Shown: positions 1 through 7,954 of the stretch, one piece after another
How positions within the stretch are numbered: position 1 is the first letter of the stretch
Layout of the letters: every line of letters begins with the position of its first letter
DNA from: Hoskinsella mucinilytica
GTDB taxonomy: Bacteria; Bacillota_I; Bacilli_A; Erysipelotrichales; Erysipelotrichaceae
Length of the DNA stretch: 64,000 nt
Assembly (NCBI RefSeq): GCF_045223415.1
Contig: NZ_JBEQZJ010000010.1
Location: 23,751-87,750, forward strand
Direction: 5' to 3'
The notes under the pieces: generated by a model
Database searches by the model: none
What the model was told of the DNA's origin: nothing
The model's input: the letters and a program-made list of their open reading frames with translations, nothing else
Position numbers and translations under genes: made by a program

Positions 1-233
1 GCCATTTCCTCGGCACACTCCATACTAATAACTCCATAACGTGCAACGATTTCAGAATCTACATGTACAACATCTGTTTTGATAGAGGTTGCATATGTCA
101 CAATTCCACCCTTTAACACCGCACTTGCTCCAGAAACAGAAGCAAGGCTTGCACAAAACAAGCCTGCTGTGAAGCTTTCGCAGCTTCCTATTGTCAATTG
201 TTTTTCTTTCAATAATGCAATCAACTCTTGCAT
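1..233 (-). CDS. pncC: PncC/CinA C-terminal family NMN amidohydrolase, cut off by the window start
   Basis: Only the first 77 or so residues are in the window; the gene runs off base 1. The translation begins MQELIALLKEKQ and contains SCESFTAGLF, the family's conserved N-terminal ESxTGG-type motif, followed by VLKGGIVTYAT and ISMECAEEMA, all typical of the CinA C-terminal domain. Proteins of this family deamidate nicotinamide mononucleotide to nicotinate mononucleotide in pyridine nucleotide salvage. The start lies 1 base beyond the pgsA stop, so this looks like the short single-domain PncC form rather than two-domain CinA, and it is co-transcribed with pgsA, as pgsA-cinA pairs are in many Firmicutes. 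The C-terminus cannot be judged. Confidence 0.85.
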   Translation of the reverse strand, partial: MQELIALLKEKQLTIGSCESFTAGLFCASLASVSGASAVLKGGIVTYATSIKTDVVHVDSEIVARYGVISMECAEEM

Positions 234-234
234 A

Positions 235-831
235 TCACATCGTCTCCATAATGATGCCTTTTAGTTCCATAAAATATTTTAGGCCACTTACCACTGATGC
301 AAGGGTTGCTCCCCATACCAAAATATCAGTAAGTGGAATATGGAAAAATGCAAAAGGTACATTTTGCAATAACAAAAAGATGATTGCAAACATTTGTAAC
401 ACTGTCTTCAGTTTTCCAGCCATTCCGGCAGCTACAACAACACCTGATTTACTTGCATTCATACGTAAACCGTCCACGATGGTATCTCTCCATATCATAA
501 TGATGACAGGCACAACGCTCACAACACCATGTACCGCAAAAAGGATAAACATCGTATTTACCAAAAGCTTATCTGCTATGGGATCGATGAATTTACCAAA
601 GGAAGTAACCAAATTTCTTTTTCTTGCGATATTACCATCAAGGAAATCAGTAAAAGAGGCAATTGCAAATAACGCTAATACGATCAAATCCATAGGATTC
701 AAAATAACCTCTATCTGTTGAAACGTTAAAACGATACCATCCATTTCTACAGGCAACAGATATAGAACGGCAATGACTGGGACCAAAATAATTCTAAATA
801 GCGATAACTTATTAGGTGAATTCATATTCAT
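235..831 (-). CDS. pgsA: CDP-diacylglycerol--glycerol-3-phosphate 3-phosphatidyltransferase
   Basis: Integral membrane enzyme that makes phosphatidylglycerol phosphate from CDP-diacylglycerol and glycerol 3-phosphate, the committed step to anionic phospholipids. The CDP-alcohol phosphatidyltransferase signature DGx2ARx8Gx3Dx3D is complete: D65-G66, A69-R70, G79, D83 and D87. Hydrophobic segments occupy most of the 198 residues, the usual length for PgsA. The gene begins directly after the stop of the RodZ-like gene and ends 1 base before pncC, so the three form one operon. An alternative start two codons downstream (base 825) is possible; neither start has a strong Shine-Dalgarno sequence, which suggests translational coupling to the upstream gene. 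Confidence 0.95.
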   Translation of the reverse strand: MNMNSPNKLSLFRIILVPVIAVLYLLPVEMDGIVLTFQQIEVILNPMDLIVLALFAIASFTDFLDGNIARKRNLVTSFGKFIDPIADKLLVNTMFILFAVHGVVSVVPVIIMIWRDTIVDGLRMNASKSGVVVAAGMAGKLKTVLQMFAIIFLLLQNVPFAFFHIPLTDILVWGATLASVVSGLKYFMELKGIIMETM

Positions 832-1758
832 TTACCCGAATGTGAAAACCAGAGTATAAGAACCACCAGATGTTGCTATGGTATCATCCATTTTTACACT
901 CTTATCATTCACTTTGATATTGATATCATAAATATAGCCAAAATACAGTTCTACCTTTGTCCCTTTTTTCGCTTTCACCACTGCATTGATCGGAGCAGAA
1001 TCTTTTCCACCATAGTATACCTTTGCTTCAGGATCGGTCAATACCTTTCCATCAACGGTAACACTATATGCGGAATTAGACCCGATCATTTGAGTAGCGA
1101 ATGTAAATTCATCCCCCTCATTGTAATCAGTGATCGTGTAATTGGTCACATCATTTTTGGTGATGACGGCTTCTTTCTTTTCTTCCGGTTTTTCCTCTTC
1201 ATCATCCGTTGTAGGATATGTATTATCACCGTTTCCTGTTTGCTGTTGTGCAACAGGTGGCTTTGTTACATCGCCATCGCCACTATTTTTATTTGAATTC
1301 AGATAAAACACAAAGGCTAGCATTAAAACGATTGCTACCACACCAACAACAGCAATCAAAGATACCAAAGAAAAATCCGGCTTTTTAAGTGGCTTCTTTT
1401 TCTTATGTATTTTTCTTCTATCATCATTTGTTTTGGACACCTTGCTCAATTCGGTATTGGAAATATGTTTTTCCATTTCTTCATGTTGCATTGCCATTGT
1501 GTTCGTGAATGTCATGGTATAGTCATCCACACATTCTCTTAAATCATTTTTGATATCTTCAAAATCTATTCCTACTGCTTCACAATAGGATTTCACAAAA
1601 AAACGCAGATAGGACAAATCATCTTTGAAAAAGGAAATATCTCCTTCCTCTAATGCTTTAATATGCTTTGTAGTCAATCTGGTTTTCTCACTGATCTGTT
1701 CTACCGTCAGACCAAGCTCTAATCTTTTTTCTTTTAATAATCTTCCGATGTTTTCCAT
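832..1758 (-). CDS. rodZ: RodZ-like cytoskeletal membrane protein (HTH, one TM helix, extracytoplasmic domain)
   Basis: 308 residues in the RodZ arrangement. A cytoplasmic helix-turn-helix of the HTH_25 type fills residues 1-75 (LKEKRLELGLTVEQISEKT). A basic linker (KIHKKKKPLKKP) leads to one transmembrane helix at about 130-153. An acidic, Q/E/T-rich linker (about 165-200) and a C-terminal beta-rich DUF4115-like domain ending SGGSYTLVFTFG follow. RodZ links MreB to the elongation machinery and supports rod shape; its position just upstream of pgsA is conserved in Firmicutes. The HTH is not expected to act as a classical DNA-binding repressor, though RodZ regulatory roles have been proposed. 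A good promoter lies upstream. Confidence 0.85.
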   Translation of the reverse strand: MENIGRLLKEKRLELGLTVEQISEKTRLTTKHIKALEEGDISFFKDDLSYLRFFVKSYCEAVGIDFEDIKNDLRECVDDYTMTFTNTMAMQHEEMEKHISNTELSKVSKTNDDRRKIHKKKKPLKKPDFSLVSLIAVVGVVAIVLMLAFVFYLNSNKNSGDGDVTKPPVAQQQTGNGDNTYPTTDDEEEKPEEKKEAVITKNDVTNYTITDYNEGDEFTFATQMIGSNSAYSVTVDGKVLTDPEAKVYYGGKDSAPINAVVKAKKGTKVELYFGYIYDINIKVNDKSVKMDDTIATSGGSYTLVFTFG

Positions 1759-1813
1759 AGAGCACCTCTTTTTTTATTCTGTATTACTATGACCTGATTT
1801 GCTAATCTTTATT

Positions 1814-1842
1814 ATTGTAGCATTCATTTTTTAATATGTAAA
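1814..1842 (-). promoter_or_regulatory. sigma-A-type promoter of the rodZ-pgsA-pncC operon
   Basis: Reading the minus strand, -35 TTTACA (1837-1842) and -10 TACAAT (1814-1819) are separated by 17 bases and lie about 60 bases before the rodZ-like start. No other gene lies between it and the RNase P terminator, so it should drive the operon independently of gpsB-rnpB. Confidence 0.65.
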
Positions 1843-1875
1843 TCTTATCTTCTTAAAAAAAACTTAAGTTTTTTT

Positions 1876-1903
1876 CAAAAAAAGCTGTCTTGCGACAGCT
1901 TTA
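1876..1903 (-). terminator. intrinsic terminator of RNase P RNA
   Basis: A 9-bp stem AAAGCTGTC/GACAGCTTT with a GCAA tetraloop is followed on the minus strand by a T run. It begins 3 bases after the proposed rnpB 3' end. A second A/T palindrome (AAAAACTTAAGTTTTT) lies immediately beyond and may strengthen it. Confidence 0.85.
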
Positions 1904-1905
1904 TT

Positions 1906-2258
1906 CGTTCATATCATAAGCCATGTTCTGTAGCCTTATCAAAGGTGACAGTCATTTATCTACATGATTACTCATGTTCCTTTCTGAATTTCATTTCATC
2001 CAGATAGAATTCCCCTACCAAATTTGGGTTTCTCGCTTGCGGGGTTTACCCGTTCCACCTTCAACATTTCTGATGAAGCTCGTCTCTGTGGCACTTTTAA
2101 AGAAGTCCGCCATAGCATAGGCCTTAGGCATTCTTCAGCCGTCAGTTTACACTGCCTGGATTTATTTTTTCATCCAGCACAAACACTACGACCGTCTCAG
2201 GATCGTGCGAGCATGGACTTTCCTCTAACCAAAAGGTCAGCGACTGTCTCAATGAACG
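1906..2258 (-). ncRNA. rnpB: RNase P RNA, Bacillus-type (class B)
   Basis: The catalytic RNA of RNase P, which matures tRNA 5' ends. On the minus strand the universally conserved block GAGGAAAGTCCATGCTCGCA is present near the 5' end. The class B elements GAAAGTGCCAC and GTAAACCCC-gcaagc-GAGAAACCC follow, and CAGAACATGGCTTAT lies near the 3' end. Ends were set by the P1 helix: CGTTCAT at the 5' end pairs with ATGAACG at the 3' end, giving about 353 nt, close to but shorter than the roughly 400 nt of B. subtilis. It starts only 5 bases after the gpsB stop, an order (gpsB-rnpB) also seen in Bacillus. Protein ORFs across this interval are spurious. Confidence 0.95.
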
Positions 2259-2263
2259 TTTTA

Positions 2264-2590
2264 TTATTTTTTGAAAACTGCGTTTTCCAAACGGGTCAGA
2301 CGTTTTAGAATGTCCACATTACTTCCACTCAGCACAGTACTCTCACTTGCCAATTCCTGTTTCCCTTCTAACTCAATGATTTTAGCCTTTAACGTGTTGA
2401 TCTGTTTTTCATATTCCTGAAGACGATCTCCAAGCTCCTGTATCATCTCATCATATTCCTGATAATCCGCAATGACAAGATCAAGAAATTCATCTACTTC
2501 TACAGAAGAATATCCTTTGAAATCCACATTGAACTGTTTATCCAGAACATTTTGTACAGTTAAGTTAAACCTTTTTTCCATCCGTCTCAC
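2264..2590 (-). CDS. gpsB: GpsB, DivIVA-family cell-division/elongation adaptor
   Basis: 108 residues, the usual GpsB length. The N-terminal DivIVA lipid/PBP-binding domain is recognisable (NVLDKQFNVDFKGYSSVEVD, then EFLDLVIADY), followed by a coiled coil at about 40-75 and a short C-terminal helical segment (VDILKRLTRLENAVF). GpsB docks class A PBPs and shuttles between the septum and side wall; its partner PBP1A is encoded divergently 0.8 kb away, as in Bacillus, where gpsB, recU and ponA cluster. The stop codon lies 5 bases from the RNase P RNA 5' end, so any dedicated rnpB promoter must lie inside this coding sequence. Confidence 0.93.
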   Translation of the reverse strand: MRRMEKRFNLTVQNVLDKQFNVDFKGYSSVEVDEFLDLVIADYQEYDEMIQELGDRLQEYEKQINTLKAKIIELEGKQELASESTVLSGSNVDILKRLTRLENAVFKK

Positions 2591-2738
2591 CTTCCAATCA
2601 TTAGTTTCTCAAAAAAAAGCAAAAAAAGCAAGAAGAATTTCGAATTTATATAAAATCCAGTTATAGATTTTCGTCATTTTTTCTTTTTGAATACAATTCT
2701 TACGGTATTCTTAAATTCATGTGATTTTCGTTTATCTA

Positions 2739-2767
2739 TGGAAATGCAATAAAAAATTGTATATAAT
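2739..2767 (+). promoter_or_regulatory. promoter of recU-pbp1A
   Basis: A perfect -10 TATAAT (2762-2767) lies 17 bases from an imperfect -35 TGGAAA (2739-2744). Transcription would start near 2774, almost at the recU start codon, giving a very short leader. Confidence 0.55.
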
Positions 2768-2784
2768 AGAAGATGGTGATAGTG

Positions 2785-3381
2785 TTGATAGGATATCCGA
2801 ATAAAAAAAATCATGTGAAACAAACAACTGTTAAGGACTGTCATACAGGTAGAGGTATGAGCCTGGAAAAAGATTTAAATGATGCCAATACCTATTATGA
2901 ACAGATTGGTCGTGCACTGATTCATAAAAAGCCAACACCGATACAAGTGGTGAAGGTGGAATATCCTGCACGAAGTGCCGCTAAAATCTGTGAGGCTTAT
3001 TATAAAACACCGAGTACTACAGACTACAATGGCATCTATCGTGGAAAGCCGATCGATTTTGAGGCAAAAGAAACAAAGTCAAAAACGTCTTTCCCATTCA
3101 AAAGTATTCATGAGCACCAGATAGAACACCTTCGAAAAGTGCTTTATCATCATGGAATTGGCTTTTTTATCATCAGATTCACCAGCTTTCAGAAAACATA
3201 CTTGATCGATGCTGATGTTATGATACAAATGTGGGATGATGGAAAAAAATCAATTTCCTATGAGCTAGTACAGGAAAACGGATCTTTGGTCAGTGAGGGA
3301 CTCACACCAAGATTACGTTACCTTGATAACGTGGATGCTCTATACTTCAAAGAGGAGGAATCGTATGGAAAAGAATCCTAA
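2785..3381 (+). CDS. recU: RecU Holliday junction resolvase
   Basis: Cuts Holliday junctions during homologous recombination and repair in Firmicutes. Conserved catalytic blocks are intact: TTDYNGIYRGKPIDFEAKET (acidic residues and K), the HHDHQIEH-like region (SIHEHQIEHL) and IDADVMIQMW. Start choice: the ATG at 2773 would sit at the predicted transcription start, so the TTG at 2785 is preferred. It gives an N-terminus MIGYPNKK resembling MIRYPNGK of B. subtilis RecU, with GGTGAT just upstream. The ATG remains possible and would add four residues. The 3' end overlaps pbp1A by 17 bases, the conserved recU-ponA coupling. Confidence 0.93.
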   Translation: MIGYPNKKNHVKQTTVKDCHTGRGMSLEKDLNDANTYYEQIGRALIHKKPTPIQVVKVEYPARSAAKICEAYYKTPSTTDYNGIYRGKPIDFEAKETKSKTSFPFKSIHEHQIEHLRKVLYHHGIGFFIIRFTSFQKTYLIDADVMIQMWDDGKKSISYELVQENGSLVSEGLTPRLRYLDNVDALYFKEEESYGKES

Positions 3382-6139
3382 TAACAAAACGAAACAAGTA
3401 AAAGAAAAGAAAAAGACGAAATCTAAAGGTAAAGTTCTAAATCGCATCATCATTGTATTTTTAGCACTTGTACTGATTGGTGGTATTACCGTATTCGGTA
3501 TACTTGCTAAAGTCGTTGGCTCTGTCGATACCAAAGATCTGTCATCCAAAATCGTAAGTAAGGAGCCTACAGAGGTTTATGGTGTACGAAATGGAGAACC
3601 TGCACTGATGGGTGAGCTCGGTGGAGAGAGTCGTGAAAATGTCACGTATGATCAAATTCCTCAAGTAACCATTGACGCCTTTTTGGCAATTGAAGATTCT
3701 CGTTTCTTCTCTCATAATGGATTTGATATGCCTCGTTTCATATCCAGCGCATTAAATAACTTAAAAAATGCTGACTTATCACAAGGTGGTTCTACATTGA
3801 CCATGCAGGCTATTGATAATTACATCATGAAGCCACAAGAAGAAAAAGACAACAAAAACGGTATTTATTACAGCAGTTTTGAAAAAATAGAAAATAAGAT
3901 CAAAGAGATTTATCAAAGTATGGTGCTTGAAAAAGATATGAATAAAGAAGACATCATCACAGCTTATTTAAATCAAATCAACTTTGGACAGCATGCACGA
4001 GGAATTCAAAAAGGTGCTGAATACTATTTTGGGAAAAATGTAGAAGAATTGAATTTAAGTGAAAGTGCATTCCTTGCCGGTGTGATCAATGCACCTAATG
4101 CATATAACCCTTATAATGGTGTTGTCAATAAGTCTAACGAGGATGGTACTACGACAACGATCAATTATTATAAGGCTGCGACAACACGTAGAGATGACAC
4201 CCTATATCAAATGTACAATCATGGTTACATCACAGAGGAAGAATATAAATTAGCAAAATCCACAAAATTGGCGTTCCAACTTGATGGAACCGGTAGTGAT
4301 GCTTCCGATAATGCAAATACCGCAATTATGTTCCAAGTTGCTGATGAGGTTCATGCGATTACTGGTGAAGATCCTACGACAACTCCGATGAAAGTTTATA
4401 CATCTATCGACTTAGATGCACAAGAACAAGCGACAAAGCTTTGCTCAGGAGAAGGACTTTCTTTGTTGGACAATAAGTATTATCAGTTTGGATTTACACT
4501 TATGAACAATCAAACAGGTGAAATCGTTGCCATAGGTCCAGGCTTAAATGTAGATTATTCTACAGGAGATTGGATCAATCAGGCGACAGAACCACATCAA
4601 CCTGGTTCTAGTATCAAACCTGTCATCGACTATGCCTTGACTTTTGATACATTGGGTTGGTCAACAGCACATACTTTGAAGGATGAAGCCATCGATATGG
4701 GTGGTATTACCTTACAAAACTCTGATGGAAAATATCGAGGCGATGTTTCTATGGAACAAGCTGTTACAGAATCTTTGAATCCTCCTGCAATCAAATCCCT
4801 TAAAGCCGTAATTGAAAAAAGCGGTGTAGGAACTGTTGTAGATTATTTAAAGAGCTCTGGTTTTAGCAGTAATACCATAAACGAAAATGATTTCAATCTT
4901 GGTTATGGTATCGGTGGTTCTGGAATGCAAGCCAGTACGACTGAAATGGCTGCTGCTTATGCGGTTTTCGCTAATGGTGGGAATTATATAGAACCACACA
5001 TGGTCACAAAGATTGCTTATAAAAATGGTGACAAAACGTTTGAGAAAAAATATGAAAAAACAAAAGTTTTATCAGAGCAGGCCGCCTATATGATGAGTGA
5101 TTTATTAAATAAAGCAGTTAGCGGAAAATATAGCGTGCAAGGTGCCTTCCTTCGTGATTTGATGGATTCTTCTTATACCGTGTATGGTAAGACAGGAACG
5201 ACCAACTGGGGCGCAAACCCATATGGCTATGATGAAATGGCGATGAAAGATAACTGGATGATTGGTTATACCAGTCAATATGTCATTGCGACATGGACCG
5301 GTTTTGACACCGGAAATGGCGGTGCTGAAAGCGGAACAGCCTATATGACATATGATGATTTATTAAATACTCGAACAACAGGACGCATCAATCATGCAAT
5401 GCTTGCTTCTGTATCCCAAGGAACTGGTGCAATTCAAAGACCAAGTGGCATTACTGATGTCACGGTCATGAAAGGTGTTTATCCTTATAAGAGTGCTCCT
5501 AGTGGTGCTAAGGATGCGATCACTGGTTTGATTAAATCTGAATATGCAAAGGATATTGGTACAGCAACCATTACTCCTCCAAGTACATTAACAACATTTA
5601 CAGCTGAAAAAGCAAATGTGAATGGTACGGACATTACCTTTACCTTTGGGGCTTATCCTGGTGATAAAGATAGTGATATGATCAAAATGTTTGGTGAAAT
5701 TGTATATCGAGTTACCATCAAAGTAGATGGAAGTGTCGTTAAAAACGAAACTTATACTTCACCAAGCGGAACCATTACACAAGCTATTCCAGAAGGAAAA
5801 ACAGGCACTGTATGTGGCTTCTATCAATACAAAAATTCTGATGAAGCGAAGGCGAAATCAAATGAAATCTGTGTGGATATCAGCTCTGCGGCATCTGTAA
5901 ATAAAGATGCATTAAATGCACAGATCCAAACAGCTACTTCATTGGTAAATACGGATTACACACCTGAAAGTTGGGCAGCAATGCAAAGCGCATTGGCAAC
6001 AGCGAATACCATACAATTCAAGAGCAATGCAACACAATCAGAAATAGATTCCGCTGCTTCTGCTTTGGATACTGCCATTAAGGCATTGGTAAAAGCCGAA
6101 GCCACACCACCTTCTACAGAAGATACCCCAACACCTTAA
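3365..6139 (+). CDS. ponA: class A penicillin-binding protein (PBP1A) with C-terminal FIVAR domain
   Basis: Bifunctional peptidoglycan glycosyltransferase/transpeptidase of 924 residues. A Lys-rich cytoplasmic tail (1-26) precedes one TM helix (about 27-50). A GT51 domain follows with EDSRFFSHNGFD and QGGSTLTMQ. The transpeptidase domain has the SxxK active site in PGSSIKPV (about residue 415), SLN (about 471) and KTGT (about 608). After a Thr-rich region and a beta domain (about 740-840), residues about 850-915 form a helical repeat (SWAAMQSALATANTI, SEIDSAASALDTAIKAL) that matches the FIVAR type, ending in a Thr/Pro tail. The start at 3365 has AGAGGAGG seven bases upstream; a longer in-frame ORF from 3293 lacks this. 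GpsB, its likely partner, is encoded nearby. Confidence 0.95.
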   Translation: MEKNPNNKTKQVKEKKKTKSKGKVLNRIIIVFLALVLIGGITVFGILAKVVGSVDTKDLSSKIVSKEPTEVYGVRNGEPALMGELGGESRENVTYDQIPQVTIDAFLAIEDSRFFSHNGFDMPRFISSALNNLKNADLSQGGSTLTMQAIDNYIMKPQEEKDNKNGIYYSSFEKIENKIKEIYQSMVLEKDMNKEDIITAYLNQINFGQHARGIQKGAEYYFGKNVEELNLSESAFLAGVINAPNAYNPYNGVVNKSNEDGTTTTINYYKAATTRRDDTLYQMYNHGYITEEEYKLAKSTKLAFQLDGTGSDASDNANTAIMFQVADEVHAITGEDPTTTPMKVYTSIDLDAQEQATKLCSGEGLSLLDNKYYQFGFTLMNNQTGEIVAIGPGLNVDYSTGDWINQATEPHQPGSSIKPVIDYALTFDTLGWSTAHTLKDEAIDMGGITLQNSDGKYRGDVSMEQAVTESLNPPAIKSLKAVIEKSGVGTVVDYLKSSGFSSNTINENDFNLGYGIGGSGMQASTTEMAAAYAVFANGGNYIEPHMVTKIAYKNGDKTFEKKYEKTKVLSEQAAYMMSDLLNKAVSGKYSVQGAFLRDLMDSSYTVYGKTGTTNWGANPYGYDEMAMKDNWMIGYTSQYVIATWTGFDTGNGGAESGTAYMTYDDLLNTRTTGRINHAMLASVSQGTGAIQRPSGITDVTVMKGVYPYKSAPSGAKDAITGLIKSEYAKDIGTATITPPSTLTTFTAEKANVNGTDITFTFGAYPGDKDSDMIKMFGEIVYRVTIKVDGSVVKNETYTSPSGTITQAIPEGKTGTVCGFYQYKNSDEAKAKSNEICVDISSAASVNKDALNAQIQTATSLVNTDYTPESWAAMQSALATANTIQFKSNATQSEIDSAASALDTAIKALVKAEATPPSTEDTPTP

Positions 6140-6147
6140 TGATAAAA

Positions 6148-6179
6148 AAACCGTAAGATTTTGATCGATCTTGCGGTTT
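6148..6179. terminator. bidirectional terminator between pbp1A and nth
   Basis: A 12-bp stem AAACCGTAAGAT/ATCTTGCGGTTT (one G-T wobble) with A-rich and T-rich flanks on the two sides. It sits between the convergent stops of pbp1A (6139) and nth (6186), so it can serve both. Confidence 0.85.
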
Positions 6180-6185
6180 CTTTAT

Positions 6186-6836
6186 TTATTTAAATGATTT
6201 AGACTTGTATGCCTCAACTTTATTTTTTTTACAAAAGTCTTGAAATGGACATTGTTCACATTGAGGATTTCTTGCCATACAATGGTAACGACCAAAGAAA
6301 ATAAACAAATGATGTGCTCGATTCCAGCGTTCCCTCTTGATCTTACGCTTTAATTTTTGTTCAACGACTTCCACACTATCTTGAGGTTTCGCAAGCCCTA
6401 GACGCTTGCTAATGCGTTCTACATGGGTATCTACCGCAATGCTGGGAATATCAAAACAAACACTACGAACCACATTCGCTGTTTTCCTACCTACTCCGGC
6501 AAGACTTGTTAGATCCTTCATACTGCTAGGAACTATCCCCCCAAAGTTTTCCATTAAAGACTTGCTTAGATTCTGTATCGAACGTGCTTTATTACGATAT
6601 AAACCGATACGTTTGATCTTTTCTTCAATATCATGGATATCTGCTTCGGCCATGGCCTGAGGCGTTGGAAATGCTTCAAATAATGCAGGAGTTACTTTAT
6701 TCACAGAAACATCAGTGGTTTGTGCTGATAAAACAACCGCAACCAATAATTCAAATGCATTTCTATGAATCAGCTCGCACTCTGCATTGGGAAACATTTC
6801 TTCTAGAATATCTAAAATTTCATCTGTTGTCATCAT
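6186..6836 (-). CDS. nth: endonuclease III (DNA glycosylase/AP lyase)
   Basis: Removes oxidised pyrimidines and nicks abasic sites in base excision repair. The helix-hairpin-helix LAGVGRKTANVV carries the catalytic lysine K118, and D136 in IAVDTHVER is the second catalytic residue. The C-terminal 4Fe-4S loop is complete, with C186-x6-C193-x2-C196-x5-C202. 216 residues is the normal length. The start overlaps the dnaD stop by 4 bases, reproducing the dnaD-nth pair of Bacillus. The usual ypoC gene between nth and the PBP gene is absent. Confidence 0.96.
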   Translation of the reverse strand: MMTTDEILDILEEMFPNAECELIHRNAFELLVAVVLSAQTTDVSVNKVTPALFEAFPTPQAMAEADIHDIEEKIKRIGLYRNKARSIQNLSKSLMENFGGIVPSSMKDLTSLAGVGRKTANVVRSVCFDIPSIAVDTHVERISKRLGLAKPQDSVEVVEQKLKRKIKRERWNRAHHLFIFFGRYHCMARNPQCEQCPFQDFCKKNKVEAYKSKSFK

Positions 6837-7372
6837 CGTTTCCCTTCTTCATAATCTTCAGGTGTCAAATCACGTTTTTTCCATTCGATTAAAATACGTT
6901 CGATATAATCAAAGCTTTTTTTATCATAAGTTAGAGCTTCTCGCAAGGCATATACGATTAATTTTTGATGATATATCTCGCTCCACTGTGCCAATCTTAC
7001 CATCTCCATCTGTGATAATGGTCTTCCAAATTCAGTTTCAAATTGATCAAACATAGAGATATCAAATGATACGGCTTTTTCTTGATTACCCTCAAATACC
7101 CCATCGATCTCAAACATGACCTTTCCATCTCTTAATTCTAAATTCAAAAAACCTTTTGCGCTAAGACGAGATAATAAATCATCGATTTCATCATCTGTCT
7201 TTTTTAATTTTGCGGCTAACACTTGATGAGAGACACCGATTTGATATTCGTTCATAAAATCAATCAACAACAATATTAAGGTTTCATCACTATTGATACT
7301 TAATTCATTTAAATGATCTAGTATCCAATTTCTTCGATCGATAAATTTTTCTTTATACCATGCATTCGCCAT
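6833..7372 (-). CDS. dnaD: DnaD-family replication initiation/restart protein
   Basis: 179 residues. The N-terminal DDBH1 winged-helix-like domain covers about 1-95 (LLLIDFMNEYQIGVSHQVLAAKL, broken here at 20: DDEIDDLLSRLSAKGFL follows). The C-terminal DDBH2 domain (about 110-170) carries the YxxxIxxW-type signature in SFDYIERILIEWKKR. In Bacillus DnaD loads the replicative helicase together with DnaB and DnaI at oriC and at stalled forks. It overlaps nth by 4 bases and the YpmB-like gene by 1 base, so the three are translationally coupled. Assignment rests on the signature motif and on the conserved ypmB-dnaD-nth neighbourhood. Confidence 0.88.
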   Translation of the reverse strand: MANAWYKEKFIDRRNWILDHLNELSINSDETLILLLIDFMNEYQIGVSHQVLAAKLKKTDDEIDDLLSRLSAKGFLNLELRDGKVMFEIDGVFEGNQEKAVSFDISMFDQFETEFGRPLSQMEMVRLAQWSEIYHQKLIVYALREALTYDKKSFDYIERILIEWKKRDLTPEDYEEGKR

Positions 7373-7830
7373 TATTTCACATCCTTATCTAGATAATAAA
7401 CTGTCTTAAATGTATCATAATCCAGCAACAATTCACAGTCATCTGACTGAATTACATAAACAGGATTATTATAACCATAACCTAAAGATACTTCAACATC
7501 TTCAAACCCATATAAAGCTTTCGCTTCTTGCCTTGCCTTTTCCAATTGTAAGCTTGATTTTTCTTTCGAAACGATCGGCTTTGCTTCCTCATTAAACCAT
7601 ACGATGGTATCCTCATCTTCTCCTATATAAACGATGTAATGGAAGACATGTCTTTTGATGTTGTCAATATCCTTATAATCCTTTTGAATTGCGGATATCT
7701 GTTGTTGAACCTTTGCTTCATACTTTTCTGATGGTCCGCTGATAAATAATGCAATCTCAATCATGATGACGAAAAACAATACTATGATGAGTATCGCAGT
7801 AACTGCAATAGATTTCCCATTAATTTTCAT
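7372..7830 (-). CDS. YpmB-like membrane-anchored protein (DUF5590/PepSY-like)
   Basis: 152 residues with a single N-terminal TM anchor (about 8-30) and an extracytoplasmic part with two small alpha/beta repeats. The end, YNNPVYVIQSDDCELLLDYDT, resembles the PepSY-like fold of B. subtilis YpmB. Its place directly upstream of dnaD-nth is the same as that of ypmB, although aspB, which separates them in Bacillus, is missing. Function is unknown in the family. The start is supported by GAAGGAGG eight bases upstream. Confidence 0.7.
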   Translation of the reverse strand: MKINGKSIAVTAILIIVLFFVIMIEIALFISGPSEKYEAKVQQQISAIQKDYKDIDNIKRHVFHYIVYIGEDEDTIVWFNEEAKPIVSKEKSSLQLEKARQEAKALYGFEDVEVSLGYGYNNPVYVIQSDDCELLLDYDTFKTVYYLDKDVK

Positions 7831-7906
7831 GAAAGTCCTCCTTCACGTATGCCTTTATTATACACAATTTTTTTCTTTTTGTCTTTAACTCCTACTTATC
7901 TGATAT

Positions 7907-7950
7907 ATAAATAAGAACTGAAAGATTTACCTCCTTCAGTTCTTATTTAT
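7907..7950 (-). terminator. strong hairpin terminator after the 255-aa gene
   Basis: Perfect 16-bp inverted repeat ATAAATAAGAACTGAA/TTCAGTTCTTATTTAT with a 12-base loop, just past the stop codon at 7955. The T-rich end of the stem supplies most of the uridines. It separates this gene from the ypmB-dnaD-nth operon. Confidence 0.7.
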
Positions 7951-7954
7951 CTCT

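Noticed and set aside
2024..2308. 94-codon plus-strand ORF
   Set aside because: It lies across RNase P RNA on the opposite strand; the conserved RNA sequence and structure explain the region.
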